From the NCBI GenBank assembly GCA_946478645.1, contig CAMLCW010000035.1, positions 1 through 22,891 of the forward strand: a stretch of 22,891 nucleotides of DNA, given 5' to 3'. This DNA is from an uncultured Variovorax sp. Lineage in GTDB: Bacteria; Pseudomonadota; Gammaproteobacteria; Burkholderiales; Burkholderiaceae. The notes beneath the pieces were generated by a model that saw only the letters and a program-made list of their open reading frames with translations, had not been told where the DNA came from and did no database searches. Both the position numbers and the translations under genes were made by a program. This document shows positions 7,882 through 16,800 of this stretch, piece by piece (positions within the stretch are counted from its first letter, which is position 1; every line of letters begins with the position of its first letter).

Positions 7882-9739
7882 GGCGGGCCTCCTTCAGGCG
7901 TTCCATCTCCTTGTCGTAGGCCTGCTGGAAGGCGCGGCCGAAGACGGCCTGGAAGTCGTCTTCCACCGCGGCCGTGGTCTCCGCATGCAGCTTCTGCAGC
8001 TGGCGCCACAGGCGCGCCTCGCGCCCGCCGGGCAGCAGCTTCTCGCCGAGGCCGCCGTCGTGCGGCGTCTTGCTCGCGAGGGCGCCGGGGTCGAAGCGCT
8101 GGAGCACCGTGAGCAGCGCGGCGCGCATGCCGGCCACCATGCCGAGCTGGTGCGATTGCAGGTCGCCGAGCGCGTCATGCACGGCGGCCTCTGGCGCGAG
8201 AAACCCCGGCATGCGCGCGCCGAACATCTGCATCAGCACGGCGCGGCCGTTGGGCAGGATCTTGAACGGGTTGTTCTCCTCGTCGACGATCATCGTGATC
8301 TCGGCACGCACTTCGCGCTTGAGCATCGCGCGCGACGACAGCAGGTCGATGGTGCCGTCGGTGAACGCGCGCATCAGCCGGCCGAGCCGGCGCATGGCTT
8401 CGGCATCGAACGGCTGCTGGCCTGCGACGTCGGGCACGCCGGCGCCTTCGAGGAAGGCGCGGAAGAGCTCGTCGTTGGACACGGGAGAAGGCGCTGGCGC
8501 GGAGACCGCAGCCGCGGCTGGCGCTTCGACCGAAGGCGCCGGTGCAGGCGCGATCACCGGCTCGACCGGCGCAGCGGGTGCGGCGATCGGGGTGGGCGGG
8601 GGAGCGGCAACGGGAACGGGCGCGGGGACTTCGGCCTTCGCCTCGGCGGCCGTCCCTGCCGCCGGGGGCTGCACCGGGGCCGGCGCGAACGCCACGGGGT
8701 CGGGCGGTCTGAACTGCGCCGTCACCTCGCGCGCATGGTCCGAATGGCTCGCATGGGCCGGCGGCGCGGGCGGCCTCGCCAGCAAGTCGATCGCGGGATG
8801 CACGTCGCTGAGCGGATCCTCGTGCGTGAGCGCGGTCGGGCGCGGATCGGACAGCGGCGAGGGCGCGCTGCTGTCCGCCGCGAAGAACGACAGCGGGTCC
8901 ATGCCGCGCTTGAGCGCCACGTCGGAAATACCGCCGGCCGCTTGCGGACTCAGCTCGGCCAGCGGATCGACCGGGTTCCTGCGCGCCTGCGAGGGCAACT
9001 CGAACGGCTCATGCGCCATCGGGTCGGGCATCGGCTCTGGTTCGGCGCTCGGTGCACGGCGCGGCGCGTTGGCGAGGATCGCGTCCCAGTCGGCGGCGGT
9101 GGGGACTTGCGATGCGAGCGGTGCAGCGCGCGGTGCCGGGGGCGGCGGGGGTGGAGGCGGTGATGGCGGCAGCACCGCCGCGGGTGCGGGTGCGGGTGCC
9201 GGTGCGGGCGCGGGCATGGGCACGGCGCCCGCCGGCGGCACATCGCCGATCGGCAGGGCGCCGGCGCCGAAGAGGTCGGAGAAAACGTCGGAGACCGGTG
9301 CGGCCGCCGGCAGCGGATCGACGGGCGCGGGCGCCTGCGTGGGCGGCACTTGCATATCGCGCGCGGGCGTGGCCGTCGCCGGCATCGGCATCGGCGCATC
9401 GACGGCAGGCGCCGCCGCCGCGTGCGCACCGCTCGCGGCCTCGAGCACGTAGCTGCCGATGGTCACGCGGTCGCCGTCGGCAACGGGCGACTCCTGCTCA
9501 TGCTGCAGCGTGCGGCCGTTGACGATGATCGGCAGCACCGCGCTCATGTTGCGCAGCACGGCGGTGCCCGTGTCGTCGAAGCGCACGGTGGCCTGCAGGC
9601 GCGAGATCTGCCGCTGCGCGTCGGGCAGCACCAGGTGGTTGTCGGGGCTGCGGCCGATGGTGCCACCCGGCATTGCAAGCAATGCCGAAGGTCCGGAGGC
9701 CACCGGCTTGCCGGCATGTTCGATCACGGTCCAACGCAT
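7874..9739 (-). CDS. tagH: FHA-domain protein TagH (Fha-type T6SS regulator)
   Basis: This 621-residue protein has an N-terminal FHA domain (about residues 10-100) with the phosphothreonine-pocket motifs GRSPDN (Arg30), ISR (Ser46, Arg47) and VNGR (Asn74). A long Pro/Ala-rich, low-complexity linker follows at about residues 105-430, including a run of Pro and repeated Pro-Ala. The C-terminal TagH-specific domain (about 430-621) starts DELFRAFLEGAGVPD and contains MRAFTDGTIDLLSSR and MFGARMPGFLAPE. TagH/Fha proteins bind the phosphorylated kinase or a phosphorylated T6SS component and promote assembly of the machine. The start at 9739 has GGAGA about 5 bp upstream. The gene sits between the tssQ lipoprotein and the phosphatase in one operon. 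Confidence 0.94.
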   Translation of the reverse strand: MRWTVIEHAGKPVASGPSALLAMPGGTIGRSPDNHLVLPDAQRQISRLQATVRFDDTGTAVLRNMSAVLPIIVNGRTLQHEQESPVADGDRVTIGSYVLEAASGAHAAAAPAVDAPMPMPATATPARDMQVPPTQAPAPVDPLPAAAPVSDVFSDLFGAGALPIGDVPPAGAVPMPAPAPAPAPAPAAVLPPSPPPPPPPPAPRAAPLASQVPTAADWDAILANAPRRAPSAEPEPMPDPMAHEPFELPSQARRNPVDPLAELSPQAAGGISDVALKRGMDPLSFFAADSSAPSPLSDPRPTALTHEDPLSDVHPAIDLLARPPAPPAHASHSDHAREVTAQFRPPDPVAFAPAPVQPPAAGTAAEAKAEVPAPVPVAAPPPTPIAAPAAPVEPVIAPAPAPSVEAPAAAAVSAPAPSPVSNDELFRAFLEGAGVPDVAGQQPFDAEAMRRLGRLMRAFTDGTIDLLSSRAMLKREVRAEITMIVDEENNPFKILPNGRAVLMQMFGARMPGFLAPEAAVHDALGDLQSHQLGMVAGMRAALLTVLQRFDPGALASKTPHDGGLGEKLLPGGREARLWRQLQKLHAETTAAVEDDFQAVFGRAFQQAYDKEMERLKEARRA

Positions 9740-9764
9740 GGCGTCTCCATGTTCATGTCGAGCG

Positions 9765-9782
9765 GCTTGTGCTTGTGCTTGT
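9765..9782. repeat. short tandem hexamer (three GCTTGT units) in the 5' leader of tagH
   Basis: Three perfect copies of GCTTGT are followed by GCTGCT in the 60-bp gap between tssQ and tagH, ending about 25 bp upstream of the tagH ATG. The repeat is short, and with only three copies a role in slippage is possible but weak. Confidence 0.5.
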
Positions 9783-9799
9783 GCTGCTGCAATCGCGCG

Positions 9800-10210
9800 T
9801 CAACGCTTCATTCGCTTCGCGGCCTCGAAGGCGGGGCCCCAGACCGGATGCTTGCGCTCGGCCACGTTGAGATCGAAGTTGGGAAAGGTGTCGAGCAGCT
9901 TGCGGAACTGCGCGCGGCACTCGGGCACCTGGTTGGCCACGCAGTAGCTGAAGGCCTCGAGCTTCATCGCGTCGAGCCGGGTGCCGGGCTCCGCCGCGTC
10001 GAACACCGACACGCCACCGCTCTTGAGCGTGGTGATGGCCTTGGCGTAGTCGCCTTCGTCATAGGCCTGCTGTGCGCGTTCGAGCGTGGTGCGCGCGACC
10101 TGCTGGCTCAGCCGCTCGGGCTGTTGCGGCTCGGGCGGCGGCGTGGTGGTGCAACCGGCGGCAAGGGACAACAAAACGGTGAATGCCAGGGCGGGCAGAC
10201 ATGACTTCAA
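9800..10210 (-). CDS. tssQ: TssQ-family T6SS-associated lipoprotein
   Basis: This 136-residue predicted lipoprotein has the N-terminus MKSCLPALAFTVLLSLAAGC, with lipobox LAAGC and lipidated Cys at position 20. Residue 21 is Thr, not Asp, so outer-membrane sorting is expected. The mature part starts with a Pro-rich spacer (TTTPPPEPQQPERL) and then has a TPR-like helical pair (LERAQQAYDEGDYAKAITTLKSG). A conserved ending (CRAQFRKLLDTFPNFDLNVAERKHPVWGPAFE) is typical of the small lipoprotein called TssQ in Burkholderiales T6SS loci. Its biochemical role is not established; an outer-membrane or TssJ-linked accessory function is likely. The start has AGGAGAG upstream. It is the first gene of the minus-strand operon that continues into tagH and pppA, facing tssJ across a 131-bp region. 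Confidence 0.85.
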   Translation of the reverse strand: MKSCLPALAFTVLLSLAAGCTTTPPPEPQQPERLSQQVARTTLERAQQAYDEGDYAKAITTLKSGGVSVFDAAEPGTRLDAMKLEAFSYCVANQVPECRAQFRKLLDTFPNFDLNVAERKHPVWGPAFEAAKRMKR

Positions 10211-10341
10211 TCTTCTCTCCTACCTTGCGAAAGGCGATGCGCGAGACAGTGTGCCGGTGTCGTGCGACAGGCACGCGATGCAATGCGGTGCGTACGCACA
10301 ACTTCGATAATATAGATCGCGAACCACGAGGAAGATCACAT
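10211..10341. promoter_or_regulatory. divergent promoter region between tssQ and tssJ
   Basis: This 131-bp non-coding gap lies between the two divergent T6SS operons and is the only place where both can start. It holds an island unusually AT-rich for this window, GATAATATAG at 10306-10315. On the plus strand GATAAT (10306-10311) is a possible -10 for tssJ. On the minus strand TATATT over 10308-10313 is a possible -10 for tssQ. No convincing -35 TTGACA is seen on either strand. The tssJ ribosome binding site GAGGAAG lies at 10328-10334. A perfect palindrome sits just upstream of the AT island and is listed separately. Promoter location is inferred from gene layout and composition. Confidence 0.6.
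10288..10299. promoter_or_regulatory. 12-bp perfect palindrome, candidate operator
   Basis: GTGCGTACGCAC reads the same on both strands. It ends 6 bp before the GATAAT candidate -10, so it would overlap the spacer or -35 zone of a tssJ promoter and lie near the start of the tssQ transcript. The position suits a dimeric repressor or activator. No family of regulator can be named from this alone. Confidence 0.4.
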
Positions 10342-10857
10342 ATGCAACGACGAGTCCTTCTTCAAGGCGCATTGGCCACCACGCCATTGCTCGGCGGCCT
10401 CGCTGGCTGTGCATCGACCGCGAAGTCGCTGCCCACGCCCTACGCCGTCACCGTGCGCATCGACGAAGGGGTGAACCCCGATGGCCGCGGCCAGCCCGCA
10501 CCGATCCTCGTGAAAGTCTTCGAACTGAAATCTTCCGGTAACTTCGAAGCGGCAGACTACTTTGCACTGCAGGACCGCGACCGCGAGACGCTCGCGACCG
10601 AACTCGTGAACGCCGACCAGGCCATCATGCGCAGCGGCGAGGAGCGTGTCTTCAAGCGCGAGGCGGGGCTCGACTCGCGCGCGATCGGCATCATCGCGGG
10701 CTACCGCAGGCTGGAGTCGGCACGCTGGCGCATCGTGCTGCCGCTCAAGGCGCCGAAGCAAACCAATCTCTACAAGGTCTGGCAGTTTTCGCCGAGCGAG
10801 CAGTCGGTGCGCATCGCCGTGCGCAGGACAGGCATCGAGTTACTACCAAGTCGTTAA
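10342..10857 (+). CDS. tssJ: T6SS outer-membrane lipoprotein TssJ
   Basis: This 171-residue lipoprotein anchors the T6SS membrane complex to the outer membrane by binding the periplasmic end of TssM. The signal sequence MQRRVLLQGALATTPLLGGL ends in lipobox LAGC with Cys23. The mature part shows the TssJ beta-sandwich pattern, including PILVKVFELKSSGNFEAADYFAL and an LYKVWQFSPSEQSVRIAV ending. ATG 10342 is preferred to the further upstream in-frame codons because it begins the signal peptide and has GAGGAAG 7 bp upstream. The Arg3-Arg4-Val-Leu-Leu start resembles a twin-arginine motif but lacks full consensus. It is the first gene of the plus-strand structural operon. Confidence 0.93.
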   Translation: MQRRVLLQGALATTPLLGGLAGCASTAKSLPTPYAVTVRIDEGVNPDGRGQPAPILVKVFELKSSGNFEAADYFALQDRDRETLATELVNADQAIMRSGEERVFKREAGLDSRAIGIIAGYRRLESARWRIVLPLKAPKQTNLYKVWQFSPSEQSVRIAVRRTGIELLPSR

Positions 10858-11019
10858 TCGGCCTCTCGGAGTAAATCGAAAGTGCGACTAACGGCGCGCG
10901 AAAAGCGCTCAAAAATGTAAGAAGCGCCGTGTAGCATCCAGGACCAAAACAGTATCAAGCGGGATGCCCTTAACCCGGCCATCCCGCCTCAGTGTGGGCA
11001 CTCCCCAGGAGGTTCTTTG
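10858..11019. other. 162-bp tssJ-tssK intergenic region with two inverted repeats
   Basis: This is the longest gap inside the structural operon. It contains stem ACGGCGC (10891-10897) with GCGCCGT (10924-10930), enclosing an A-rich loop. It also contains stem GCGGGATG (10959-10966) with CATCCCGC (10980-10987) around a 13-nt loop. Neither is followed by a T run, so neither is a standard intrinsic terminator. The tssK ribosome binding site AGGAGG is at 11007-11012. mRNA processing, partial attenuation or an internal promoter are possible. Confidence 0.5.
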
Positions 11020-12396
11020 GTGACAGTTCGCAACCCGGGCACCGCAAGACAAGGCGCTCACCCGCAGGCATTGGCAAACCGCGTCGTGTGGTCCGAGGGC
11101 ATGTACCTGCGGCCCCAGCACTTCCAGCAGCTGGAGCGCTATGTCGAGCAGTACGTCACGCGCCGCACCGCGGGCCTGCAAGGCGCCTTCTGGGGATGGC
11201 TGCAGCTCGAGATCGACCGCGACGCGTATGCGCTCGGCCGCGTCTCGCTGCTCGGTGGCGCGGGCGTGCTGCCCGACGGCACGCCGTTCGCATTCGGTGC
11301 CGAGGACGCACCGCCGCCCTACGAAGTGCCCACCGACCTGACCGACGAACTGATCGTGCTGGCATTGCCGCTGCGCCGCACCGGGAGCGAAGAGGTCATC
11401 TTCGCGGAGAACGAGGCCTCGGCCGCGCGCTTCGGCGTGATCGAGCGCGAGGTGGCCGACGGCAATGCGGTCGCGCTCGGCCCCGCGGTGCTGCAGCTCG
11501 CGCGGCCGCGGCTGCGCCTGGCACGCGCCTCGTCGCTCACGGCCGAATGGCAGGCCATCGGCGCGGTGCGCGTGATCGAGCGCCGCACCGACCACAAGCT
11601 CGTGGTCGACGCCAACTACATTCCGCCGGTGCTCGATGCCTCTGCGCACCCGATGCTGCGCAGCATGATCGCCGAGCTGCACGGCCTGCTCACGCAGCGC
11701 TCCGAGGCGCTGGCTTCGCGGCTCACGCAGCCGGGCCGCGGCGGCGTGAGCGAGGTGTCCGACTTCCTGCTGCTCGAGCTGGTCAACCGCTACCTCGCGC
11801 TGACCTGGCATGCGCAGCAGGCGGTGCAGGTGCACCCCGAGGAACTGTTCGTCGACTGGCTCAAGCTCGCCTGCCATCTGGCCACCCACACCTCGCCGAC
11901 GCGGCGGCCGGTGGTGTGGCCGGTGTACGACCACGACAACCTCAACGAGAGCATCCGCCCATTGATCGAGGAGCTGCGGCGTTCGCTCTCGGCGGTGCTC
12001 GAGCAGAGCGCCATCGCGATCGAGCTCGAGGAGCGCAGCCACGGCGTGCGCGTGGGCCGCATGCCCGACCCGGTGTTGGTGCGCAATGCCGGCTTCGTGC
12101 TCGCGGTGCATGCCGACCTGCCGGCCGAGGCGGTGCAGCAGCGCTTTCCGACGCAGGTCAAGATCGGCTCGGTCGAGCGCATCCGCGACCTGGTGCAGCT
12201 GCAGCTGCCGGGCGTCACGGTGCGGCCGCTGCCGGTGGCGCCGCGGCAGATTCCCTATCACGCGGGCTACCACTATTTCGAGCTCGACAAGAGCGGCGAC
12301 ATGTGGCGCCAGCTCGAGAAATCGGGCGGCGTGGCGATGCACCTGGCCGGTGACTTTCCCGGGCTGGCCATGGAGTTCTGGGCCATCCGTCCGTGA
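11020..12396 (+). CDS. tssK: T6SS baseplate subunit TssK
   Basis: This 458-residue protein matches TssK (VasE/ImpJ family), the trimeric baseplate protein that connects the baseplate to the TssL/TssM membrane complex. Diagnostic segments are VVWSEGMYLRPQHFQQLERYVE at the N-terminus (residues about 21-43), the NYIPPVLDAS segment in the middle, VSDFLLLELVNRYLALTWH, and the C-terminal head with YHAGYHYFELDKSGDMWRQL. The start is GTG 11020, 7 bp after AGGAGG; TTG 11017 is in frame but too close. Length is usual for the family. Its stop overlaps a possible GTG start of tssL. Confidence 0.97.
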   Translation: MTVRNPGTARQGAHPQALANRVVWSEGMYLRPQHFQQLERYVEQYVTRRTAGLQGAFWGWLQLEIDRDAYALGRVSLLGGAGVLPDGTPFAFGAEDAPPPYEVPTDLTDELIVLALPLRRTGSEEVIFAENEASAARFGVIEREVADGNAVALGPAVLQLARPRLRLARASSLTAEWQAIGAVRVIERRTDHKLVVDANYIPPVLDASAHPMLRSMIAELHGLLTQRSEALASRLTQPGRGGVSEVSDFLLLELVNRYLALTWHAQQAVQVHPEELFVDWLKLACHLATHTSPTRRPVVWPVYDHDNLNESIRPLIEELRRSLSAVLEQSAIAIELEERSHGVRVGRMPDPVLVRNAGFVLAVHADLPAEAVQQRFPTQVKIGSVERIRDLVQLQLPGVTVRPLPVAPRQIPYHAGYHYFELDKSGDMWRQLEKSGGVAMHLAGDFPGLAMEFWAIRP

Positions 12397-12404
12397 AGGA
12401 CCTT

Positions 12405-13823
12405 ATGAACGGTGTCAACGACATGGCCGTCGGGCCGGGCGGCTTCGTGCCACCGAACCCGGGCGGCGGCGCCCACCACGGCAACAGCAGCAGCGGCAAC
12501 CCGCTCGGCGATGCGCCGGGCATGCCCGCCACCGCGTCGCGCGGCCTCGGCGAGCAGCCGCAGGCCTTCACCGCCTGGCACGACGCGCGCCGCCCGCACG
12601 CGGGCGACACCGCGCTCGCGGGCAACAACCCGCTCGTCGCGGCGGCCAATCCGCTGCTCGACCTGATCCCGCAGATCCGCGCCACCGGCCACCACGATGC
12701 ACCCGCGCAATTGCGCGAGCACCTGGTCGACGAGGTGCGCCGCTTCGAGACGCGCGCGCAGCAGAGCGGCATCGCGCCCGAGGTCATCATCGGTGCGCGC
12801 TACTGCCTGTGCACGGCGGTCGACGAGGCCGCCGCGCTCACGCCGTGGGGCGGCAGCATCTGGTCGTCGCAGAGCCTGCTCGTGATGTTCCACAACGAGA
12901 CCTGGGGCGGCGAGAAGTTCTTCCAGCTGCTGTCGCGCCTGGTGCAGAACCCGCAGCAGCACCTGCACCTGATCGAGCTGATCTATTTCTGCCTCGCGAT
13001 GGGCTTCGAAGGCCGCTTCCGCGTGATCGACAACGGCCGCACGCAGCTCGAGACGCTCAAGCAGCGCCTCTTGCAGATCATTCGCCAGACGCGCGGCGAG
13101 ATTCCCGTTGCGCTGTCGCCGCACTGGCAGGACGCCAGCACGCCGGTGCGCCGCACGCGCAACCGGCTGCCGCTGTGGGCCGTGGGCGCGTTCGCGGCGG
13201 TGTTGCTGGTGCTGGTGTTCGCGCTGCTCACCTTCAGCCTCGCGGGGCGCTCCGACGGCGCCTTCGCGGCCGTCAATGCGGTGCGCCTGCCGCAGACGCA
13301 GCGCGCGGTGGCGCTGCCGGCAGCGCAGCCGCGGCTGCAGCGCTTTCTCGAACCCGAGATCCGCGATGGCCTGCTGACGGTGCGCGACGAGGCCGACCGC
13401 AGCGTGGTGGTGCTGCGCGGCGACGGCCTGTTCGCCTCGGCCTCCGACCGCGTGCTCGACCGCTACCTGCCCGTGCTCGCGCGCGTGGCCGACGCGCTCA
13501 ATGCCGTGCAGGGCAATGTGCTGATCAGCGGCTTCAGCGACGACCAGCCGATCCGCAGCGTGCGCTTCCCGTCCAACTGGCAGCTCTCGCAGGCGCGTGC
13601 CGACGCGGTCAAGAAGATGGTCGCCGAACGCATCGACCGGCCCGAGCGCCTGCGCGCCGAAGGCCGCGGCGATGCCGATCCGCTGGTGCCCAACGACTCG
13701 CCCGCGAACCGCGCGCGCAACCGGCGCGTCGAGATCACGCTGCTGGTGGCGCCGGTGGCCGGCGTTGCGGGTAATGCAGCCGCATCGGCCGCCACGCCGG
13801 CGCCGCAGGGAGGTAACCGCTGA
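12405..13823 (+). CDS. tssL: TssL (DotU/IcmH) with C-terminal OmpA peptidoglycan-binding domain
   Basis: This 472-residue inner-membrane protein of the T6SS trans-envelope complex has three parts. A disordered Gly/Pro/Asn-rich N-terminus (about residues 1-80) is followed by the cytoplasmic DotU domain with NPLVAAANPLLDLIPQIR, RYCLCTAVDEAAALTPWG and FYCLAMGFEGRFRV-like segments. One transmembrane helix lies at about residues 255-278 (LWAVGAFAAVLLVLVFALL). A periplasmic OmpA-like domain at about residues 330-455 contains ISGFSDDQPIRSVRFPSNW, LSQARADAV and NRARNRRVEI. The OmpA domain would fix the complex to peptidoglycan, as in evolved TssL proteins. ATG 12405 is chosen with AAGGA just upstream; GTG 12393, which overlaps the tssK stop, is an alternative. 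The gene ends in TGATG with tssM. Confidence 0.95.
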   Translation: MNGVNDMAVGPGGFVPPNPGGGAHHGNSSSGNPLGDAPGMPATASRGLGEQPQAFTAWHDARRPHAGDTALAGNNPLVAAANPLLDLIPQIRATGHHDAPAQLREHLVDEVRRFETRAQQSGIAPEVIIGARYCLCTAVDEAAALTPWGGSIWSSQSLLVMFHNETWGGEKFFQLLSRLVQNPQQHLHLIELIYFCLAMGFEGRFRVIDNGRTQLETLKQRLLQIIRQTRGEIPVALSPHWQDASTPVRRTRNRLPLWAVGAFAAVLLVLVFALLTFSLAGRSDGAFAAVNAVRLPQTQRAVALPAAQPRLQRFLEPEIRDGLLTVRDEADRSVVVLRGDGLFASASDRVLDRYLPVLARVADALNAVQGNVLISGFSDDQPIRSVRFPSNWQLSQARADAVKKMVAERIDRPERLRAEGRGDADPLVPNDSPANRARNRRVEITLLVAPVAGVAGNAAASAATPAPQGGNR

Positions 13824-16800
13824 TGCTGCGCGCGATCTTCCGTTTCATCGTGAGCCGCGACCTGTGGGTATTCCTCGGGCTGCTCGCGCTGGCCTTCCTG
13901 ATCTGGATCATCGGGCCCGTGGTGGCGGTGGGCCGCTATCGCCCGCTCGAAAGCGAGTTCGTGCGCATCGTCGTGATCGCGCTGATGTTCGCGGTCTGGC
14001 TCGCTCGCGTGGCCTGGCGCAAGTGGCGCGAGCGGCGCCTCAACGCGCAGCTGCTCAACCAGCTGCGCACGCCCTCGGCGAAGGAGAAGGCCGCCAAGCC
14101 TGAGGACGCGCCCGAGATCAAGGAGCTGCAGAGCGGCTTCACCGACGCCACCGCGATCCTCAAGAACATGCGCTTCGGCGCAGGTGCCGACGGCAAGGGC
14201 GCGGGCCGCTTCTCGGTGTTCGACCGCCAGTACCTGTACCAGCTGCCCTGGTACATCTTCATCGGCGCGCCGGGCTCGGGCAAGACCACCGCGCTGGTCA
14301 ACTCCGACCTCGACTTCCCGCTCGCCGACCAGCTCGGCAAGGCCGCGGTGCGCGGCATCGGCGGCACGCGCAACTGCGACTGGTGGTTCACCAACGAGGC
14401 GGTGCTGATCGACACCGCCGGGCGCTACACCACGCACGAGAGCCACCGCGAAACCGACGAGGGCGAGTGGAAGGGCTTTCTCGAGCTGCTGAAGAAGTTC
14501 AGGCCGCGCCAGCCGATCAACGGCGCGATCCTCACGATCAGCATCGCCGACCTGCCGCTGGCCGACGACGCGCAGCGCGCGCGCCATGCGATGGCGCTGC
14601 GCAAGCGGCTGCTCGAGCTGCGCAGCGACCTGGGCATCAACTTCCCGGTCTACGTGATGGTCACCAAGACCGACCTGCTCGCGGGCTTCAACGAATACTT
14701 CGGCTCGCTCGGGCGCGCCGAGCGTTCGCAGGTCTGGGGCTTCACCTTCCCCATCGACGACAACCCGGCCGACCCGGCCAAGGCCGACCTGCGCGAGCGC
14801 TTCCACCAGGAATACAAGCTGCTGCACCAGCGGCTCGACGAGCGCCTGCCCGAGCTGCTCGCGGCCGAGCCCGACCCGCTCAGGCGCGCGCAGGCCTACC
14901 TGCTGCCGCAGCAGTTCGCGAGCTTCGAGGACATCCTCGGCACCTTCCTGGCCGATGTGTTCAACCCGTCGAAGTTCGAGACCGCGCCGATGCTGCGCGG
15001 CGTGTACTTCACGAGCGGCACGCAGGAGGGCACCGCCTTCGACCGCGTGATGGGCGCGATCAAGCGCTACCTCGCGGTCAACGCGCCGCCCGCGCCGCCG
15101 CCGGGGCCGGGCAAGAGCTACTTCCTCAAGGAACTGCTGCAGCAGGTGATCTTCCGCGACGCGGGCGTGGCAGGCACCAACCTGCGCTGGTACCGGCGCA
15201 GGCGCGCCGTCGACATCGGCGGCTACGCGCTGATCGGCGTGCTCATGGTGGTGATGCTCGGCGCCTGGGCCAACAGCTGGCGCAACAACCGTGACTACGT
15301 GGCCGAGGTCGACGCCAACGCGAAGGCCTTCAACAAGGCCGCGGCGCGCGGCGAGCTGCCGACGGTGGTCGATTCGAACAGCGACATCGCGAGCGCGCTG
15401 CCGGTGCTCGACCGGCTGCGCGACCTGCCGAAGTCGAGCGAGTTCGACATCGGCGATCCGCCGCTCGGCCACCGCTTCGGCCTCTACCAGGGCGACAAGC
15501 TGCAGGCCGCGACCGACGGCGTCTACCAGCGCGCGCTCGAGAGCGTGCTGCTGCCGCAGGCCGCGCACCGCGTGGAGCAGGCGCTGCGCGAAGCGTCGAA
15601 GAGCGACGCCGAATACAGCTACGAGGCGCTCAAGGCCTACCTGATGCTCTACGACGCGGAGCGCTACGACGCCGACTACCTGCAGGCCTGGCTGCTGACC
15701 GACGTCGACCGCAAGATCGGCGCCGGCCTCACGCGCGAGCAGCGCACCCACCTCGAGACGCACCTGCAGGCGCTGTTCGCGGGCCGCGTGGTGACCTCGC
15801 CCTTCGCCAAGGACGAGCGGCTCGTCACCGAGACGCGCGAGCGCCTCGCGGGCGTGCCGCTCGCGCAGCGCTCCTACGCGCGGCTCAAGCGCATCCTGCT
15901 GCAGACCAGCCCGCCCAACGCCTTCAGCATCGCCGAGGCGGCGGGGGCCGAATCGGCGCTCGTGATCCGGCGCGCGAGCGGCAAGCCGCTGACCGACGGC
16001 ATCCCGACGCTCTTCACCTACCGCGGCTACTGGGACATCTTCGACAAGCGCCTGGCCGAGACCACGCTCGCGCTCGAGCAGGAAGACCGCTGGGTGCTGC
16101 AGATCCGCGCGCCCGGCATGACCGACATCACTTCGCGCGAGCTGCTGCTGCGCGAGGTGCGCCGGCTCTACCTGACCGACTACATCCGCGTGTGGGACGA
16201 GTACCTGGCCGACATCCGCCTGGCCGACAGCCGCTCGCTGCTGCAGAGTATCCAGATGACGCGCGTGCTCTCGACCTCGGAGTCGCCGATGTCGCGGCTG
16301 ATCCGCGGCGCGGCGCGCGAGACCGACCTGCTGCGCAACCACGACGAGGCCACGCGCAGCCTGCTCGACCAGGCGCAGAACCGCGTGGCCAGCACGCGCG
16401 AGCGCATCGAGCAGCTGATCGGCCAGCCCGACGGAAGCCAGCGCCGCAACACCATCCCCGACCGGCCCGAGACGCTGGTCGACAACCACTTCGCGCCGCT
16501 GCGCCGCATGGTGACGGCGCCGAAGAACGGCGGGCAGGCGCCCATCGACGCCACCGCCGCACTGATCAACGAGCTCTACACCTTCCTCACCGCCACCGAC
16601 ACCGCGCTGCGCAGCGGCAACATCCCGCCGTCGAGCGACGCGGTCACCAAGGTGCAGGCCGAGGCGGGCCGGCTGCCGGTGCCGTTCCAGGGCATGCTCA
16701 ACGACCTCTCGGCCACCGCGTCGTCCAAGGCCGCTGCCGTCACGCGGCAGAACATCGGCCAGAGCGCGGCCGCGACCATCGGGCAGTTCTGCAACCGTGC

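Noticed and set aside
10270..10287. GGCACG that could start a sigma-54 promoter in the divergent region
   Set aside because: The GC element at -12 with ten-base spacing from GG is missing (the position reads AA), so the consensus fails.
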